From: Eretmocerus hayati
Taxonomy: Eukaryota; Arthropoda; Insecta; Hymenoptera; Aphelinidae
NCBI GenBank assembly: GCA_029851415.1
Contig: CM056744.1
Coordinates: forward strand, 64,474,172 to 64,538,171
Length of the DNA stretch: 64,000 nucleotides
Direction: 5' to 3'
Below the pieces are notes generated by a model, which was given only the letters and a program-made list of their open reading frames with translations, did not search any database and was not told the origin of the DNA. The position numbers and the translations under genes were made by a program. Shown here one piece after another: positions 1 through 11,773 of the stretch (its first letter is position 1; every line of letters begins with the position of its first letter).

Positions 1-526
1 TCAAGTTGGAGGTCCATTCTGCAAGAATACGTCTTTATCCTAAACTGTATTCAAATGCCAACCTCAACACTTAAGGAGATGAGGCATGTTCCCCGCAAAG
101 TTTCGTGATTTCTCGAACTTGATGGCTCCGCAGTTTTCACTATTTCAGTTTCAGTTCTTCAGCTCGTTATAACTCAATCATAGGATTGTGAATGAAGAGT
201 CAGATTTAGTACGGAGTCCGTACGTGAAGATTGGCACGAGTAATTGAAGTACTAAGCGCGGATCACACGAATCACTCCGTTCCGTATGTTCGCTCATGAG
301 TATGATTTGTTGAAAATTTATTAGTTTTCAGTTATTACATGTGTGAGAAGATCAAAAAGTGAATGAGTTGATAATCTTCCACGTATATCTTACTGATCCT
401 CAGAACATTCCCTTCATGACGATTCATATCTAAATACCTCCTTCTTGGGCATCTCAAGACTCAACCACGTATTTGTTCTGTATGTTTTCGTGGGAAAATT
501 GATGGAACGAGAGTGTTATGTGAGTA
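1..526. other. No recognisable gene
   Basis: I see no coding, RNA or repeat signature in this AT-rich stretch, which ends at the TA dinucleotide flanking the pogo-like element. Confidence 0.6.
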
Positions 527-843
527 CCGTATTTAGCCGTGAATGAGACGCACCAAAAAATCAGTATTGAGCACTCCAAAATAGGGGTGCATCTTATCTA
601 TGGGTGCGTCTTATTTATAGGTACTTAATATTTCCTGTGTGAAAAATCTGTCGGCAGCACCCGTGTACAGGACGTGCCAGAAACGTATAGAATACCGCCA
701 AACTCAGCTGCATATCCTTCAAACTATGATCACATCCGTCAACACGCGTGAATGTACGCGAAAAATTGAAAGTTTCTGTACGTATATTTCAATTACGTTG
801 ACGACTGAGTAATCGTCATGATAGCATTGCTACATTGCAAATG

Positions 844-1861
844 TATACGACATGTTTCAGAATTCGTGTACACCCCGGAAAAAGTGGGTAGCGGTGAGTT
901 TGTTATTCCGATTGGTGAGATCGAGAGAGAGTTTGTTATAATTTCCTGAATTTGTAACTGTCGTGTGGAAAACGTATTTTTAGCCTTACATTGTGTATTC
1001 TGCTTGGTTATGGCTCGGAGGGGTATGTTTGTCAGCTGCTTCAATGTTGATTGGGAACCGTGATTTTTTGCCGTAACCCCGTACGCGGAATCAGAAATAC
1101 TACGCGTACGCGAAGGCTCCATTCTTCGGGTACGCGGAAGTTTTCGGAAAGGCACCGCCTAAAAGCCTTCGCGCACGCAGACCGGAAATTATTCGCGCAC
1201 GCGAAATCATATCCGCTTCGCGTACGCGAAAATGTTCAGGATGGCGCTTCGCAAGGTTTCCGCGCACGCGGAAATTTTCGCGTACGCAAAAATATTTGGA
1301 AGGACGCCTCGCAAAAGTCTTCGCGCAAAGACCGAGTTAATTTGTAATCTCCCAACGCCATCAGCTCGCGAAAATAAATCAAGGTTCATAATCAACATTA
1401 AAGCAGCTGACAAACACACCCCTCCGAGCCATAACCAGGCAGAATACACGATGTAACGCTTTGGTATGATGCTAGCCGTTAAGCATTATACACCAAGCGT
1501 TACTGACAGAACGCTAAAGAATACGTTTTTTCACATGACAGTTACAAATTCAGGAAATTATAACAAACTCTCTCGATCTCCCCAATCGAAATAACCATAG
1601 ACATAGGAAGGTATCGACTGCGAGTTGCGGGCTATCAGCGTGGGTCTGCGTGCGAGTGAGACAGATGCAGAAGAGGCAATGCTCTCTTATGGAGCGACGT
1701 GACTCTTGCGTCATGCTCTCTCACTCGAAATCGTGTGTTCTCGAGGTCCCACTATCCAGATCCCGACCCGCAGTCTATATCTTGCTATGTCTATGGAAAC
1801 AACCAACTCACCCCTACCCAATTTTGCCGGGGTGTACACGAATTCTGAAACATGTTGTATA
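844..1861. mobile_element. Nested inverted-repeat element inside the pogo-like copy
   Basis: The left edge reads TATACGACATGTTTCAG and the right edge is its near-exact reverse complement. The homology continues inward through the ACACCCCGG motif and GGTGAGTT. Further inside, 905-1050 and 1390-1600 are again inverted copies of each other, including GAGATCGAGAGAG on the left and CTCTCTCGATCTC on the right. It is absent from the second pogo copy at 41885-42581, which proves insertion. No transposase frame is present. The target duplication is ambiguous, probably TA or TATA. Confidence 0.7.
1080..1335. repeat. CpG-rich array of short palindromes
   Basis: The core of the nested element contains many imperfect copies of the palindrome TTCGCGTACGCGAA and variants with GCGCACGC, spaced about 20-40 bases apart. 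It is strikingly CpG-rich against AT-rich surroundings. Short open frames across it on both strands look like by-products of the repeat. Confidence 0.75.
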
Positions 1862-2268
1862 ATATTCAAAATTCCATCAGCATTCAATAACATCAGTACG
1901 GTGTCGAATCTGAGTAGCTTAACAGCTGAGCAAAATTACAAATAGGGAGTTCAAAAAGAGAACATGTATACAAGTGCTTCCAAACCAAAGGTTGTGCGAC
2001 AAGCGGAAGCTCATGGAAATCGAGAGGCTGACAGAATAAACGAAGTTTCTGAAGTTTGTGTGCGGAAGTGACGTTATGAAAAAGAAAAGCTTCCTGAATC
2101 GTAACCGCTTCCATCTGAAATTGTTTACCTCGAATCCCATGAAACTGGGGTGCGTTTTATCTATGGGTGCGTCTTATCTACAGGTTCTTATTATTTTCCG
2201 ATTTTTCCCCCCAAGAAGTGGGGTGTGTTTCATCTATGGGTGCGTCTTATACACGGGTGAATACGGTA

Positions 2269-2876
2269 ATTGAGCATCATTAGATCGTGTGATGAGTTGC
2301 GTGATGATCGTGAGCCCGTATACCACATTTTTCGATCTCAGAGACTTGGAAGTCGTCTCATTCGAAATTCGTCCATCGGCTTACGGTACAAATTTTTTTG
2401 GTAACTTAATTCGACCCACTTCTGAAGATCCCGTTGGAATTTTGGGAGTTTCTTTCAGTCGGATTAAAACTTGGTTCAAGCTCACCGTGAACAGCTTTCT
2501 GAAAGCTTTCACGATGGCTTCCTCTAACAATTCATGAAAAGGATACAATGAATCCTTCCTGAAACCTTTCACGAGCCGTTCAGCGCAAGGACCATTCGAA
2601 TATTTACATCCCTGAGCAATAATGGTATCCAATGTCCAGACAGAGGGGTTGGGGAAGTCACGTGGTATTGTGGGCGGGGCTACGGGGGTGTTAATCCGTA
2701 ACCTGTGATTGTTCGATCTTTTGGGGGATTAAGAGGCACGGCTAATGGGTGTCATCAATCACTTCCTGACGCACCATAGTTTTTCAAGACGAGGATAGAA
2801 TTAAGGGGAGATTATGTATTCTCATTATATGCATAGAATTTCGAGAGTACATACACGGCACTGTCTGTCTCAATAA
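2269..2876. other. No recognisable gene
   Basis: This is intergenic sequence between the pogo-like element and the non-LTR fragment. Short frames on both strands show no family signature. Confidence 0.5.
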
Positions 2877-3870
2877 GTGCTTTGTTCAACTACGCCTTTC
2901 ACCGACTCAGCCCTTCACGCAAATCACTTTCGCTCTCTTCGCTCGCCTCCGCCCGCTGCGCCAGCTGCTGGCCCTAGCCATGCGCGTACGTCATCTCACG
3001 CAAGCACCATCAACTCGGCGGCGGATTCGAAAGAGCGAAAAGTGTTGCCCGTGAAAATCACACCTCAGGAGTCAGTCACGAATCAGCCGCGGTCTCAGGC
3101 ATCACAAGAGAGCACTAGCCCACCACCAACGCTGCCTCACAACTCTCCTGCACGAGATACATCCGGAACATCGGAGATATGTCTGCCGAGAGTCACTGAT
3201 GCTGGCGAGACTCTCATCATTCAATCACCATTCAACATCACTGGTGGTTGTAGTATCTCAGACACTTCTTTGCGGACGACATCGGCGCTGCCTTCTACAC
3301 CATGCTCTGCTGCTGCTGCAGCCTCAGGTTTAGCCATCAGTAACATCCTTATTCCGGTGAGTGAACTAGATCTCATTTTTCAGCAACTCAATGCTCTTTA
3401 AGACCAGCAATCCGAGATCAAATCGCTCGTTGACCGACTCAGCGGTGCTCCTAGTACATCGGCTCGCCTTCCAGCAAAGGCTGAGCTAAATTTGGAAAGT
3501 CAAGCACGTGAGTCGGTTCTTGAGGAACTCATTAAGAAACATGGCTCTCAGGTGGATGAGATGATCCTTGATCGGAAGCTCCTCTTGGAGAGAAATTCTA
3601 AGCTTGAAAGTCAGATTACTTGTCTGACTCACACTATCAATGAGATCCAGAGTGCTGTGCGGTTGACGGAAGATATTCTTAAAATTATCCAATCTAGAAA
3701 CATTGATTCAGATACCACCGCTGGAGACTCTCAACTTCCATCGGGTCCCTCAATTCCACCACCTCTGGGCTCGGTTCCCCAGTCGTCTGTTAGTAGTCGG
3801 GGGGGGGGGGGGGGGGGGCGAGCGCCGATGGTGGAACTCTTGGAAACTCCGAACTTACAATTATGGAGGC
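2877..3870 (+). pseudogene. Non-LTR retrotransposon ORF1-like protein
   Basis: One frame runs from about 2877 to 3870, interrupted by a single in-frame TAA at 3399-3401. The first half is rich in Pro, Ser, Thr and Ala. The second half (about 3490-3700) is charged and heptad-like, consistent with the coiled coil of LINE ORF1 proteins that drives trimerisation. There is no clear zinc knuckle. Directly downstream, overlapping by a few bases in another frame, lies a LINE endonuclease, which fits the ORF1-ORF2 order. A run of 20 G at 3799-3818 near the end is a likely slippage site. Assignment as ORF1 rests mainly on this position and on the coiled coil. Confidence 0.55.
3799..3818 (+). repeat. 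Run of 20 G
   Basis: This is an uninterrupted guanine homopolymer at the end of the ORF1-like frame. It is translated as poly-Gly there and is prone to slippage or assembly error. Confidence 0.95.
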
Positions 3871-4446
3871 ACTAAAACCCGATTTCAATGCTTCGCAAGA
3901 AGTCATCGAGAACATTTTTTTTGCAGTGCTCGGCACTATCCTTTCCTTGCTGGAAAAGGGAGACATCACTGGCGTGCGCATCCTCCCGGGTCGGCGGGCG
4001 GCTGATGAATCGGGTGCTGATCGTACTAGAAATTCTCCATCTGGCGTCCTAGAGTATCTGTATTGCAGCGTACAACATGGCACTCCTCTCCCATTTCTAG
4101 TAGGTGTAATCTACAGACCCTCTGAAGTCGCCATGCAGGAGGATACTGAACTGTTTAGCTCCCTTGGCCTCCTGTGTGGCGAGTTTAGTCACAGAATCAT
4201 CATAAGGGACTTGAATGCAAATTCACTGTCTGATACCGACACGGATGCTAAGACTCTACGCAGGATATCGGAGGAACTATCACTTCAAATCGTTCCACAC
4301 GGAGCGACAAATTTCCATACCGCCACTTCTCGCACTTGGATTGATCTCACGTGGACTGACGAATAAGACCTTATATACAGCTACGACACTAAGGTGCTAC
4401 CCAGTCTCGGTAGTCATGCGGTCATTGACGTTATTGTTGAGTATTA
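3863..4446 (+). pseudogene. Non-LTR retrotransposon AP-like endonuclease domain, truncated
   Basis: The frame encodes the C-terminal half of an endonuclease/exonuclease/phosphatase fold as found at the start of LINE ORF2, the enzyme that nicks target DNA for target-primed reverse transcription. Visible motifs in order are GVIYRPS, IIIRDLNAN (the usual G-D-F-N-A-N position, with the Asp kept and the preceding Gly changed) and TWIDLTW. After the in-frame TAA at 4364-4366 the same frame stays readable to about 4446 and includes GSHAVIDV, which fits the domain's last strand. No reverse transcriptase follows, so the copy is 3'-truncated or rearranged. Clade (jockey, CR1 or similar) cannot be fixed. 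Confidence 0.75.
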
Positions 4447-5082
4447 AGTTCTTCGTTTGTATTTGTCACGTCATTTTGGAATTGTACATTTCCACTCCAA
4501 TGCAATGTAATTTTTTGAAGAATAAAGAATCTATCAGATATTCAAAATCGACCATCTCGTCCGTCCTATCGTTGTGGTCTTGATTTAAAGTGAATGAGTG
4601 TGGGATAATAGTCCTCACAATCAATCGGAAATGTTGCGAATTTTTCTAGAAGAGAATTAAAAATTCTGGAGGATTTGATATTAATTTGTGGCGTCCCACC
4701 ATCCCGGGGTGACCCAGATTGCCCAAACAAAAGGAGAATGCTGAATTGCGATTAGGTTTTGCTTTCGTGTGACCTCCATTTTATTAAGCAATCAAAGTTA
4801 TTTAGCGCATCGTTGTCGCCATACGCGTAACTCACAGTAACTCCGAGTTACGCGCACGGTCAAAAGCAGGTCGAATTTCTCGATCATTCAAAACTATAAG
4901 AACTGAACATTAGCATCAGTTAATTGATCAGTCTTTGTACAGACCCGTTAGTAAGTGTTTGAGTGTTCACTTGGGTATCGCCCACGCGCGTATAGAAATC
5001 GCGCAACAAAGCGACGATCTTCGAGTAGTGAACTCAAACAAGACTTGATCACGCATTTTTGGATACGGCGATACCCAGAAGC
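4447..5082. other. Non-coding spacer
   Basis: No gene is seen. A short imperfect palindrome around GCGTAACTC/GAGTTACGC lies near 4826-4855. Confidence 0.5.
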
Positions 5083-5200
5083 TCTACAATAAGTCCTCTA
5101 TCGAGCAGCAGAAAGGCCAGCACTACAATAAGTCCTGAATCACACTGCAGTAGGGCCAGCACTACAATAAGTCCTCAATCGAGCTGCAGAAGGGACAGCT
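5083..5200. repeat. 39-bp tandem repeat, three units
   Basis: Three units start at about 5083, 5122 and 5161. They share CTACAATAAGTCCT, then a variable six bases, then a GCTGCAG-type segment and AGGGCCAGCA. Units differ at several positions. Confidence 0.8.
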
Positions 5201-5340
5201 CGAAATAGACCTTCAACATTCAACGGACCAGAACTCGTCCTCCCCTTTGTACTGAAGATCAGCCTCTAGAGAAGTCATTGAACTCCTAGAGTAGACTTGA
5301 GGTGACTTATTATGAGTCAACAGCCATCATTGTGGAAACT

Positions 5341-8300
5341 AATCATTCGAAATATAGTATTAAGGTTGCATTTATGTATTTTAATGAACTTAATTTCGAA
5401 TCAATTCTATTTTCTCTTGAATAAAAACAAAGTTGTCTCTTTACGAAATATATATGGGTAATTCCGCCAACTTAAGATTTAGATAAGAAGAAATTTTTTT
5501 GAGGCACATTACACACTGATAGTTTTTCTTGTTTCAAGTGCCAAAAGGAGTAATAAACCCCTGAGTACACGATTTCCATGATAAGGTCTTTCGGGAGATC
5601 CATATCTCGTCAATCAAACAATGCTAGAGAAATTATTTCCTCTACTCTTCTCCTACCTCATTTCTCAGTATGAAACCATGATTTGGAAGAATTTTCACTG
5701 CATGAAATCGACGTAAAATGGACTGAACTTTCAACATATGTGATTGAAAATGCCGTGGGATGAGATCCTGACGATGTCTGGGCTAGTTTCTAGCAAAAAA
5801 ATCAATTTTAATACGAAGAAAAGATTTTCAACGTCTCACATTGCAATGAAAATAGTCGCTGGCTGTTTCAGAATCTCGGAAGAGTTCAACTATGTACTCT
5901 AAACTCCGAGAACCTTACCCTTGTTGTATCGAAATTGAAATCAACAGACCTAGAAACAAGCCCAAAAGCAAGAAGTGTCTGCGACGACCAATGAGCCAGA
6001 CTATGAATTGTTCAATTAATATGGTTCAAATATTACAACCAAGCGGATATTGCACTCTATCCACTCTATCTACAGAATCATTCATTGTTCAAAAATAAAC
6101 CGTCCCATGATGAACATAAACTCTCATAATAATTGGAATAAATGGCCAGGAAATACATTATATAATAATCAGGAATTCTCTAGGTAACATGGGTATGTCG
6201 TGATTATTAGAGAATCAATCCTACAATTCCATCAACTATCTCTCAATGATGCATTGGATCATACGGAAAATGTCAAATGCAACATTTTTTGTTCAAGAGT
6301 TCTTTCTCTCCGAACAAAACTTCTCTACATGTGCGCAAAATCCATAAAATTGGCAGTATTTTGTTTATAAGAAAAAAATTTACCCAGTTTTTCAAGAGGA
6401 ATTGAGATATTTGTAATCGTCGAGTCAGACTAATCGATTAAAAGAAAAACTGCGTGCCAATCTCGTTCTTGCTGCAGAACCTATGGCTGGTTGATAGTTG
6501 AGAGGGGATAGTTTTCACTCGAATGTCACGAGAAGAAATAATCGTACTTTACAGCAGCGTGCTGTGCAAAGGAAGTATGCTATTTTTATCATCAAGGCGA
6601 GTACACGCTTATTCCCTGTTTGCAGCCGAGACTAAAGAGGGCGTTTTAGTCGCCCTATACTAAAAAATTCTATTCGACAGATTCTTGGAAGACAACAGAA
6701 GGCGTCTGCATACATCTTTCTATATAAACCGTTCTGAGTGTCCAGTAACCCATATTCCTTTCGTCACTCCTCACAATGCGGTGATCCTAGAGAAAGATAC
6801 TTCAGTAACGTTGACATGATGCTTCCTGTCAAAGAGTGTGTGTCGAACAAAAAGCGTATCTCTCCAAGATCTTTGAGGAAATGATCTACACACTCTTCCA
6901 TCAAATGCGTTCCCGTCGAGGTGAGGGGCCAAAACCGTGGAAAATAACATGAAAGTACGAATATACTCTCATTAAACAAGTGAAACTTCTTATATGGAAA
7001 AATGTGCAGATACCTTTTTTGTTGGTTTTTCCGATATCTACAAAAATGAACTGAACATTTTTTGCAGCAAAGTAAAATCCCTTCGAGTTCTGGAACCAAA
7101 ACCGAGAATAATAACAGAAAAAAATATGTAAATATTCTCATTACGGGAATGGACTGGCTTAGACGGGAAAATGTATAGAAATCTTCCTTAATCATTCTTC
7201 AAAGATCTGCAAAAAGTTGCTCTACATTTTTTGCGATAAAAGCATTTCTTTTGAGTTATCGAGGATAAAAACTAGAAAATTTCGAAGAGGAGCACTTTTT
7301 AGAATAAAATTGGAAAGTTTCGGAGGTAACAATTACGATTATTGTAGTACAGATGCCTAGGACCATACCCAACCAGAATCCCATCCTCGGATGACAAGCG
7401 TATGTTCACGTACTTCAGAAACGTCACGATCGTATGAAATTCCACCATATAAGTGAATTTCCAGGATCCCCAAGGCCGAAATTCAAAAGACACATTCATC
7501 TCTATCATCCCTCACTGTGGAACCAAACTTTCAAGAGACAAATAGAAGAGCCATCTGTCCATATTGCGATGTGCCATCAATTTTATTGTGTTTTCCAACC
7601 GATTCACGCAACACTTTGCTCGCGTTAGAGTTGCGATTAGATTCCTTCTACGATAGGCACACACATCTGGTTTGAAGCATTATGTTGGTGACACTTAGAC
7701 GATGGATTTTCTGTGGTTCCGATGGGGAAAAAAGAATAGGTCTTCTGGGTAATGCTGTGTGAATGCGGAAACTAAAAAAAGATCGAATCACGGGTTTCCA
7801 TTGAAAACACCCCCCTGAAACTTTTTTATCGATAGACACACCTATCTGCATCTGGTTTTGTGATAGTGTGGTTTGATGAGATGGTGTTTGATGCTTTGAA
7901 CAAATTTTTTATGATAGGGTCCTTTGAGTTACACGCTGAAAAATACTGGCAATGGTAGTGAAAACCACACACTTACTCTTACAAAAAGCCTATCATTCCA
8001 TGATTCTGAGACCTTTAGTGGAGAGGTAGGTGCTAAGTAATAATTGAGACTGAATCTTGGCACTATTTGGACCATGTTTGAGGATTGAGGACAAGCATTT
8101 TGGTACAGACGGAGCGTATAGCCTTGCGTACCACGACATTTTTCAGTTGGCAGAATTACCCATATATATATCTGATTCATTCCCTCATGGATGCATACAA
8201 ATTTCCATGATCTTTAGAGGAAATTATTCAGAGTAATAATTAACATTCTTTGGTTCAAATTTGATATATCAATATACATTAATTTGATTTCGGGATAAAC

Positions 8301-8815
8301 AGGAATATATCTATATATAAATATGTATATATACAGGAAGAGACTGTGAGTATAAGCAAGCTCAACGGAGCAGTTCGCTCTTTATGTTCCAAAAACCCAC
8401 ACTGAAATAAATATATCTGTTACACGGACCCATCAAGTCCGGTCATAACATCTTGGCATCCCTTGCAGGGAACATATTGTTGCGCTTACTCATTATCTGG
8501 AATGCGTATCTTCGAACATTAGTCCATCCGTCATATCTGCATGAACAAATTGTTGCACACATTTTGTTCAGTCTCAAAATTCACGTTTTGACAACATTAT
8601 TTGCACATAATTAGCCTTTTATTGACTTAACGGACTGTGACTCGACCATTCACAATTTTCCTGATACGCTGAAGTTCAAAATTCACTAAAACCCTCCGTA
8701 ACGCACAACACATTACTTCGTAATGCATCACGAATCACTCTGTAACGCATCACGCATCACTTACAACCAAACTACGTACACACACCTCATAACGCACGGC
8801 ATGTAACTTCGAGTA
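5341..8815. other. 3.5-kb stretch without recognisable genes
   Basis: This is AT-rich sequence with only short scattered frames on both strands, none resembling a known family or showing biased composition. It holds a TA-rich simple stretch near 8300-8336 and, at 8690-8815, loosely repeated TAACGCAnCAC motifs. I see no promoter or RNA gene I can support. Confidence 0.5.
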
Positions 8816-9005
8816 TTACAACACCAAACCCATTGCTCCGCGGAAACGCAGGATTAGGGAATCAACCATGGCGCTCTCTCTCTCTCCTAGATTAGATAAA
8901 TCTTTGATGGACATCATAGTCATTGCAGATGCCACAGTGTGAATATGTTCGCCATTCTCTGTATAAAAAGATTCGAATCTACCATGAATCGATGTATCAA
9001 CAACA

Positions 9006-9905
9006 ATGAAGGACCCCATTTTCGAATATCCTCGCGATGCAGTTGAGGAGTGCCTTGTACCATTTGACGGACACAACATCAGCCCCGTAGAGTTGATTGC
9101 TCGTGTTATCAAAGCAAGATGCATCGCCCCACATCAATACTTCCATGAAAGTTTGATGAGTCATATCCTTGATCATCTGTCCGGATCAGCCTTTCATGCT
9201 TTTGAAAACCTCAAATTCACATCCGTAAACGAAATAACTGAACACGTATCAAAATGTTTCATCAGAACAACTGTTTTTGATGAATCGTGTCAACGGATTG
9301 TTGAAGTGAATGGTAACCATTTTGAGATAGTATATATTCAGTCGCATGAAATTCTCAACGATGCCCGTCACAATTTTCCTACCGATCCATGCCTTGCTGT
9401 CGATCCAATTTACCACCAACTTTACAGGAATTTAGACGTGCTCGCAAGACTGAAATATATTCAATATCTTTCAAACGAATTACAAATCGGAGTCTCATTT
9501 CTCATGGACTCCCGGACCATTACCCAGAAACCAAACACTCTGAGCGACCTGCATCTCCTCATTTCAAATCCATTTGAATGGTTCCGGGATAGAAATGGAC
9601 TTTTTGAATATTTGAGAGAATGTGGCATATCAATTCTTGTCACTTGTGAAGAAGTGACAACCACACTGGATGCAGAATACATAGATAATAAGAAACATCA
9701 GCAGAAGGAATTTGAATCAGTCAAACTTCCCTTGAACCCTCCAAAGAAATTCGCTCCACCCAACAACTTAAGGACGATTATCAACAAACCCAAATCATTT
9801 CAGATGAAAGGTTCTATCACGACGATGATAGACCAGAACCGACTAATCTCCAATGTGATGGTGTTCTACCTGAAACTTCCGAAAACCCTCCAGAGCTTCC
9901 ATTGA
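9006..9905 (+). CDS. Retrotransposon gag-like protein, isolated
   Basis: A 299-codon frame starting MKDPIFEYP. The segment from about residue 15 to 80 has the pattern of insect Ty3/gypsy and errantivirus-like gag proteins. It has a short aromatic patch (VPFDGHN), a helical stretch with the motif LSGSAFHAFENLKF, and then a TSVNEITEHVSKCF-type segment. This would be the capsid N-terminal region that assembles particles. There is no zinc knuckle, protease or reverse transcriptase downstream and no flanking LTR was recognised, so it is either a remnant or a captured gag. The upstream TATAAAAAG-like sequence at 8961 is compatible with a promoter but unproven. The frame carries no internal stop over 900 bases, notable among the broken neighbours. 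Confidence 0.55.
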   Translation: MKDPIFEYPRDAVEECLVPFDGHNISPVELIARVIKARCIAPHQYFHESLMSHILDHLSGSAFHAFENLKFTSVNEITEHVSKCFIRTTVFDESCQRIVEVNGNHFEIVYIQSHEILNDARHNFPTDPCLAVDPIYHQLYRNLDVLARLKYIQYLSNELQIGVSFLMDSRTITQKPNTLSDLHLLISNPFEWFRDRNGLFEYLRECGISILVTCEEVTTTLDAEYIDNKKHQQKEFESVKLPLNPPKKFAPPNNLRTIINKPKSFQMKGSITTMIDQNRLISNVMVFYLKLPKTLQSFH

Positions 9906-10477
9906 ATCCCAGAAATCAGCGCACATCGATCGGTGCTTACGAAAGGACGGGCATTATTCTCAGAAATTCAAAGTGTGTCGAGCACAAAGATAACCGTCCC
10001 AATGTCACGCCAATGCTGAGAGATCGTGAAAAACCACTCTTCCATACGAAAATGGAATATCTCAATGCAATCTCCACAAAATCCGTGAACTCGATACGAG
10101 CATCTGATAAATACTCTAGAAATTTTATCAAAACGAAGATCCAGGAAAAACCCCGACCATATTCCATCTCGAAATGCTTGATCGAATATATTCTCTCGTA
10201 ATATTTTCCGCTCAAAGCAGGTAACTCAGAACCTTTCATAACATCAACCGATGAGGAGAAGTTTTTCCAGAATATTAGCAGGATGTATACACCACTGAGG
10301 ACTCGAACGCTAGGTGATAGTTCTCTCGCGACTCTTCCACTTTCCACTTCCAGGAAATTCAGACCAATATCAGAAAGATATGAAGACACATTTATTGGTT
10401 TCGCATCAACAATCCAGAAGTCAATCCTCAATAGTATTGTACCGGAATCTTCAACTTCTCATATTATTGCTTCATAA
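9902..10477 (+). pseudogene. Frame continuing the gag-like gene, function unknown
   Basis: A second frame overlaps the end of the gag-like frame and is offset from it. It remains open to 10199-10201 (TAA) and then on in the same frame to 10477. Just upstream, the same frame is readable before 9902 with a Pro/Glu-rich segment, suggesting a single-base shift joins it to the gag-like gene. The composition is basic and Ser-rich (about residues 1-100). I recognise no domain. It may be the C-terminal gag region or a leftover of pol. Confidence 0.35.
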
Positions 10478-11398
10478 TTTTTACGCTCGCCGGAGATTCA
10501 ACAATTCGACACAAACTGACCCCATGAATTCAGGAAAACATTTTACTCGCAGTCATCACTCTTTTTTTCTCTTAATATCAAAATCAGAAAGAACCAGGAT
10601 TCACCGATTTTAAAATAAAACTATAACAAGAATTCAAATGTCAGTCCTTCATAGTTCTTTATAGGTCTCTATGGCTCTTCTATATCCTTCTTTGAAACCC
10701 TATACTTTGCATGGGAACATTTCGATTTGGCAAAGTAACATACTAGAAAAATACAAATACGCTTCTGCACAGATAAAACACAACACCCGCCACATATAAG
10801 CACACTACACAGATCAGTAGCAAGACCACTATCACCACCTCCCGCCATTCCAGAGTCTACTTCTGTGACCAAAGCCCAAGTACCATTGATAAACTCATTA
10901 TACCCAGCCCTTCCTGAGAATACTCAACAAGAAACGTAAGCCATACATGTTTTACTGCAATTGCACCCACAATTATATTCATTACCGACACAAGACGTAG
11001 ACTATCCTTAAGGTCTTAGACCTTTGTCGATCACGCATAACTCATGCGGACTACTTGGCCGCATGAGTTATGCGCATATAAAAAATAATCCAACACCCAA
11101 GTGACGCGTACAAACGCTGGATACATACTTGAAGATGACAGAAGTGACAAAGTGCGATGTTCCAGAATGTATATATTCAATCTCTTTCTTTTTTTCTCTG
11201 GGCATTTCTGAAGATGAAATATGCATACGAAGGAAATGAAATTTTGCACTCCCTTCAGATCTTATTTGTTATGCCTGTAGTTTATGATATTAATAGAAAT
11301 ATCATTAAGATGCATGATGTAGAATTGGTATCAGAGATCTTTCTCTTCGCGATAACTTAACGAAATATAGTTTCAAGTTAGGGAGAAAACTGTGTATA
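10478..11398. other. No recognisable gene
   Basis: AT-rich spacer. Near 11036-11071 a short inverted pair, TAACTCATGCGG and CCGCATGAGTTA, forms a perfect 12-bp hairpin arm. Confidence 0.5.

Positions 11399-11399
<1 letters not shown>

Positions 11400-11434
<35 letters not shown>
11400..11434. repeat. (AT)n microsatellite
   Basis: About 17 uninterrupted AT units. Confidence 0.95.
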
Positions 11435-11438
<4 letters not shown>

Positions 11439-11773
11439 GAAGCTCCAGGTTCTGGGACGCATTATTTGTTCCAGAAAAAATCAAAAATCCACGTCAAAAT
11501 AGCATACACTTCCCAATGGTAGTTTCTTCACTCCGAGACACTTTGACTCTCGAAACTATCGATTTCGCCTTTACATGCAATGAGAGAATTCAGAGGAAAA
11601 AGAAACCACATGTCATCATAAGATACATTTCTCAATAGAAGCAAGGTCAGTCACTCCGACACAGTTGGAGATGTATCCTCTAGCATCCTCGATTCCTTTT
11701 CTACAGTAACGCGTAGACCTAATCTACCCAGCGAGAGAGGTATCTCTTGCCCACGTCATCCTAAACGATCCTC

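Larger units (their letters stand above)
527..2266 (+). mobile_element. Pogo/Tigger-like DNA element, non-autonomous, with nested insertion
   Basis: The ends are inverted copies of each other: the left begins CCGTATTTAGCCGTG and the right ends CACGGGTGAATACGG. Both are flanked by TA (525-526 and 2267-2268), the target duplication of Tc1/mariner/pogo elements. The subterminal parts carry repeated GGTGCGTCTTATCTATGGG motifs in opposite orientation. A second copy at 41885-42581 aligns along the whole length except for about 1 kb at 844-1861, which is therefore a later insertion. A decayed stretch near 1950-2110 corresponds to the place where the second copy keeps a CENP-B-type DNA-binding start of a pogo transposase, so this is a deletion derivative of an autonomous element. 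Confidence 0.85.

Noticed and set aside
1051..1456. Short frames on both strands in the CpG-rich array
   Set aside because: Repeat palindromes such as CGCGTACGCG avoid stops in several frames, producing mirrored open frames without coding content.
6764..7195. 143-codon minus-strand frame
   Set aside because: Composition is Phe/Leu/Ser-rich from AT-rich DNA, with no recognisable motif and no supporting neighbours; probably chance.
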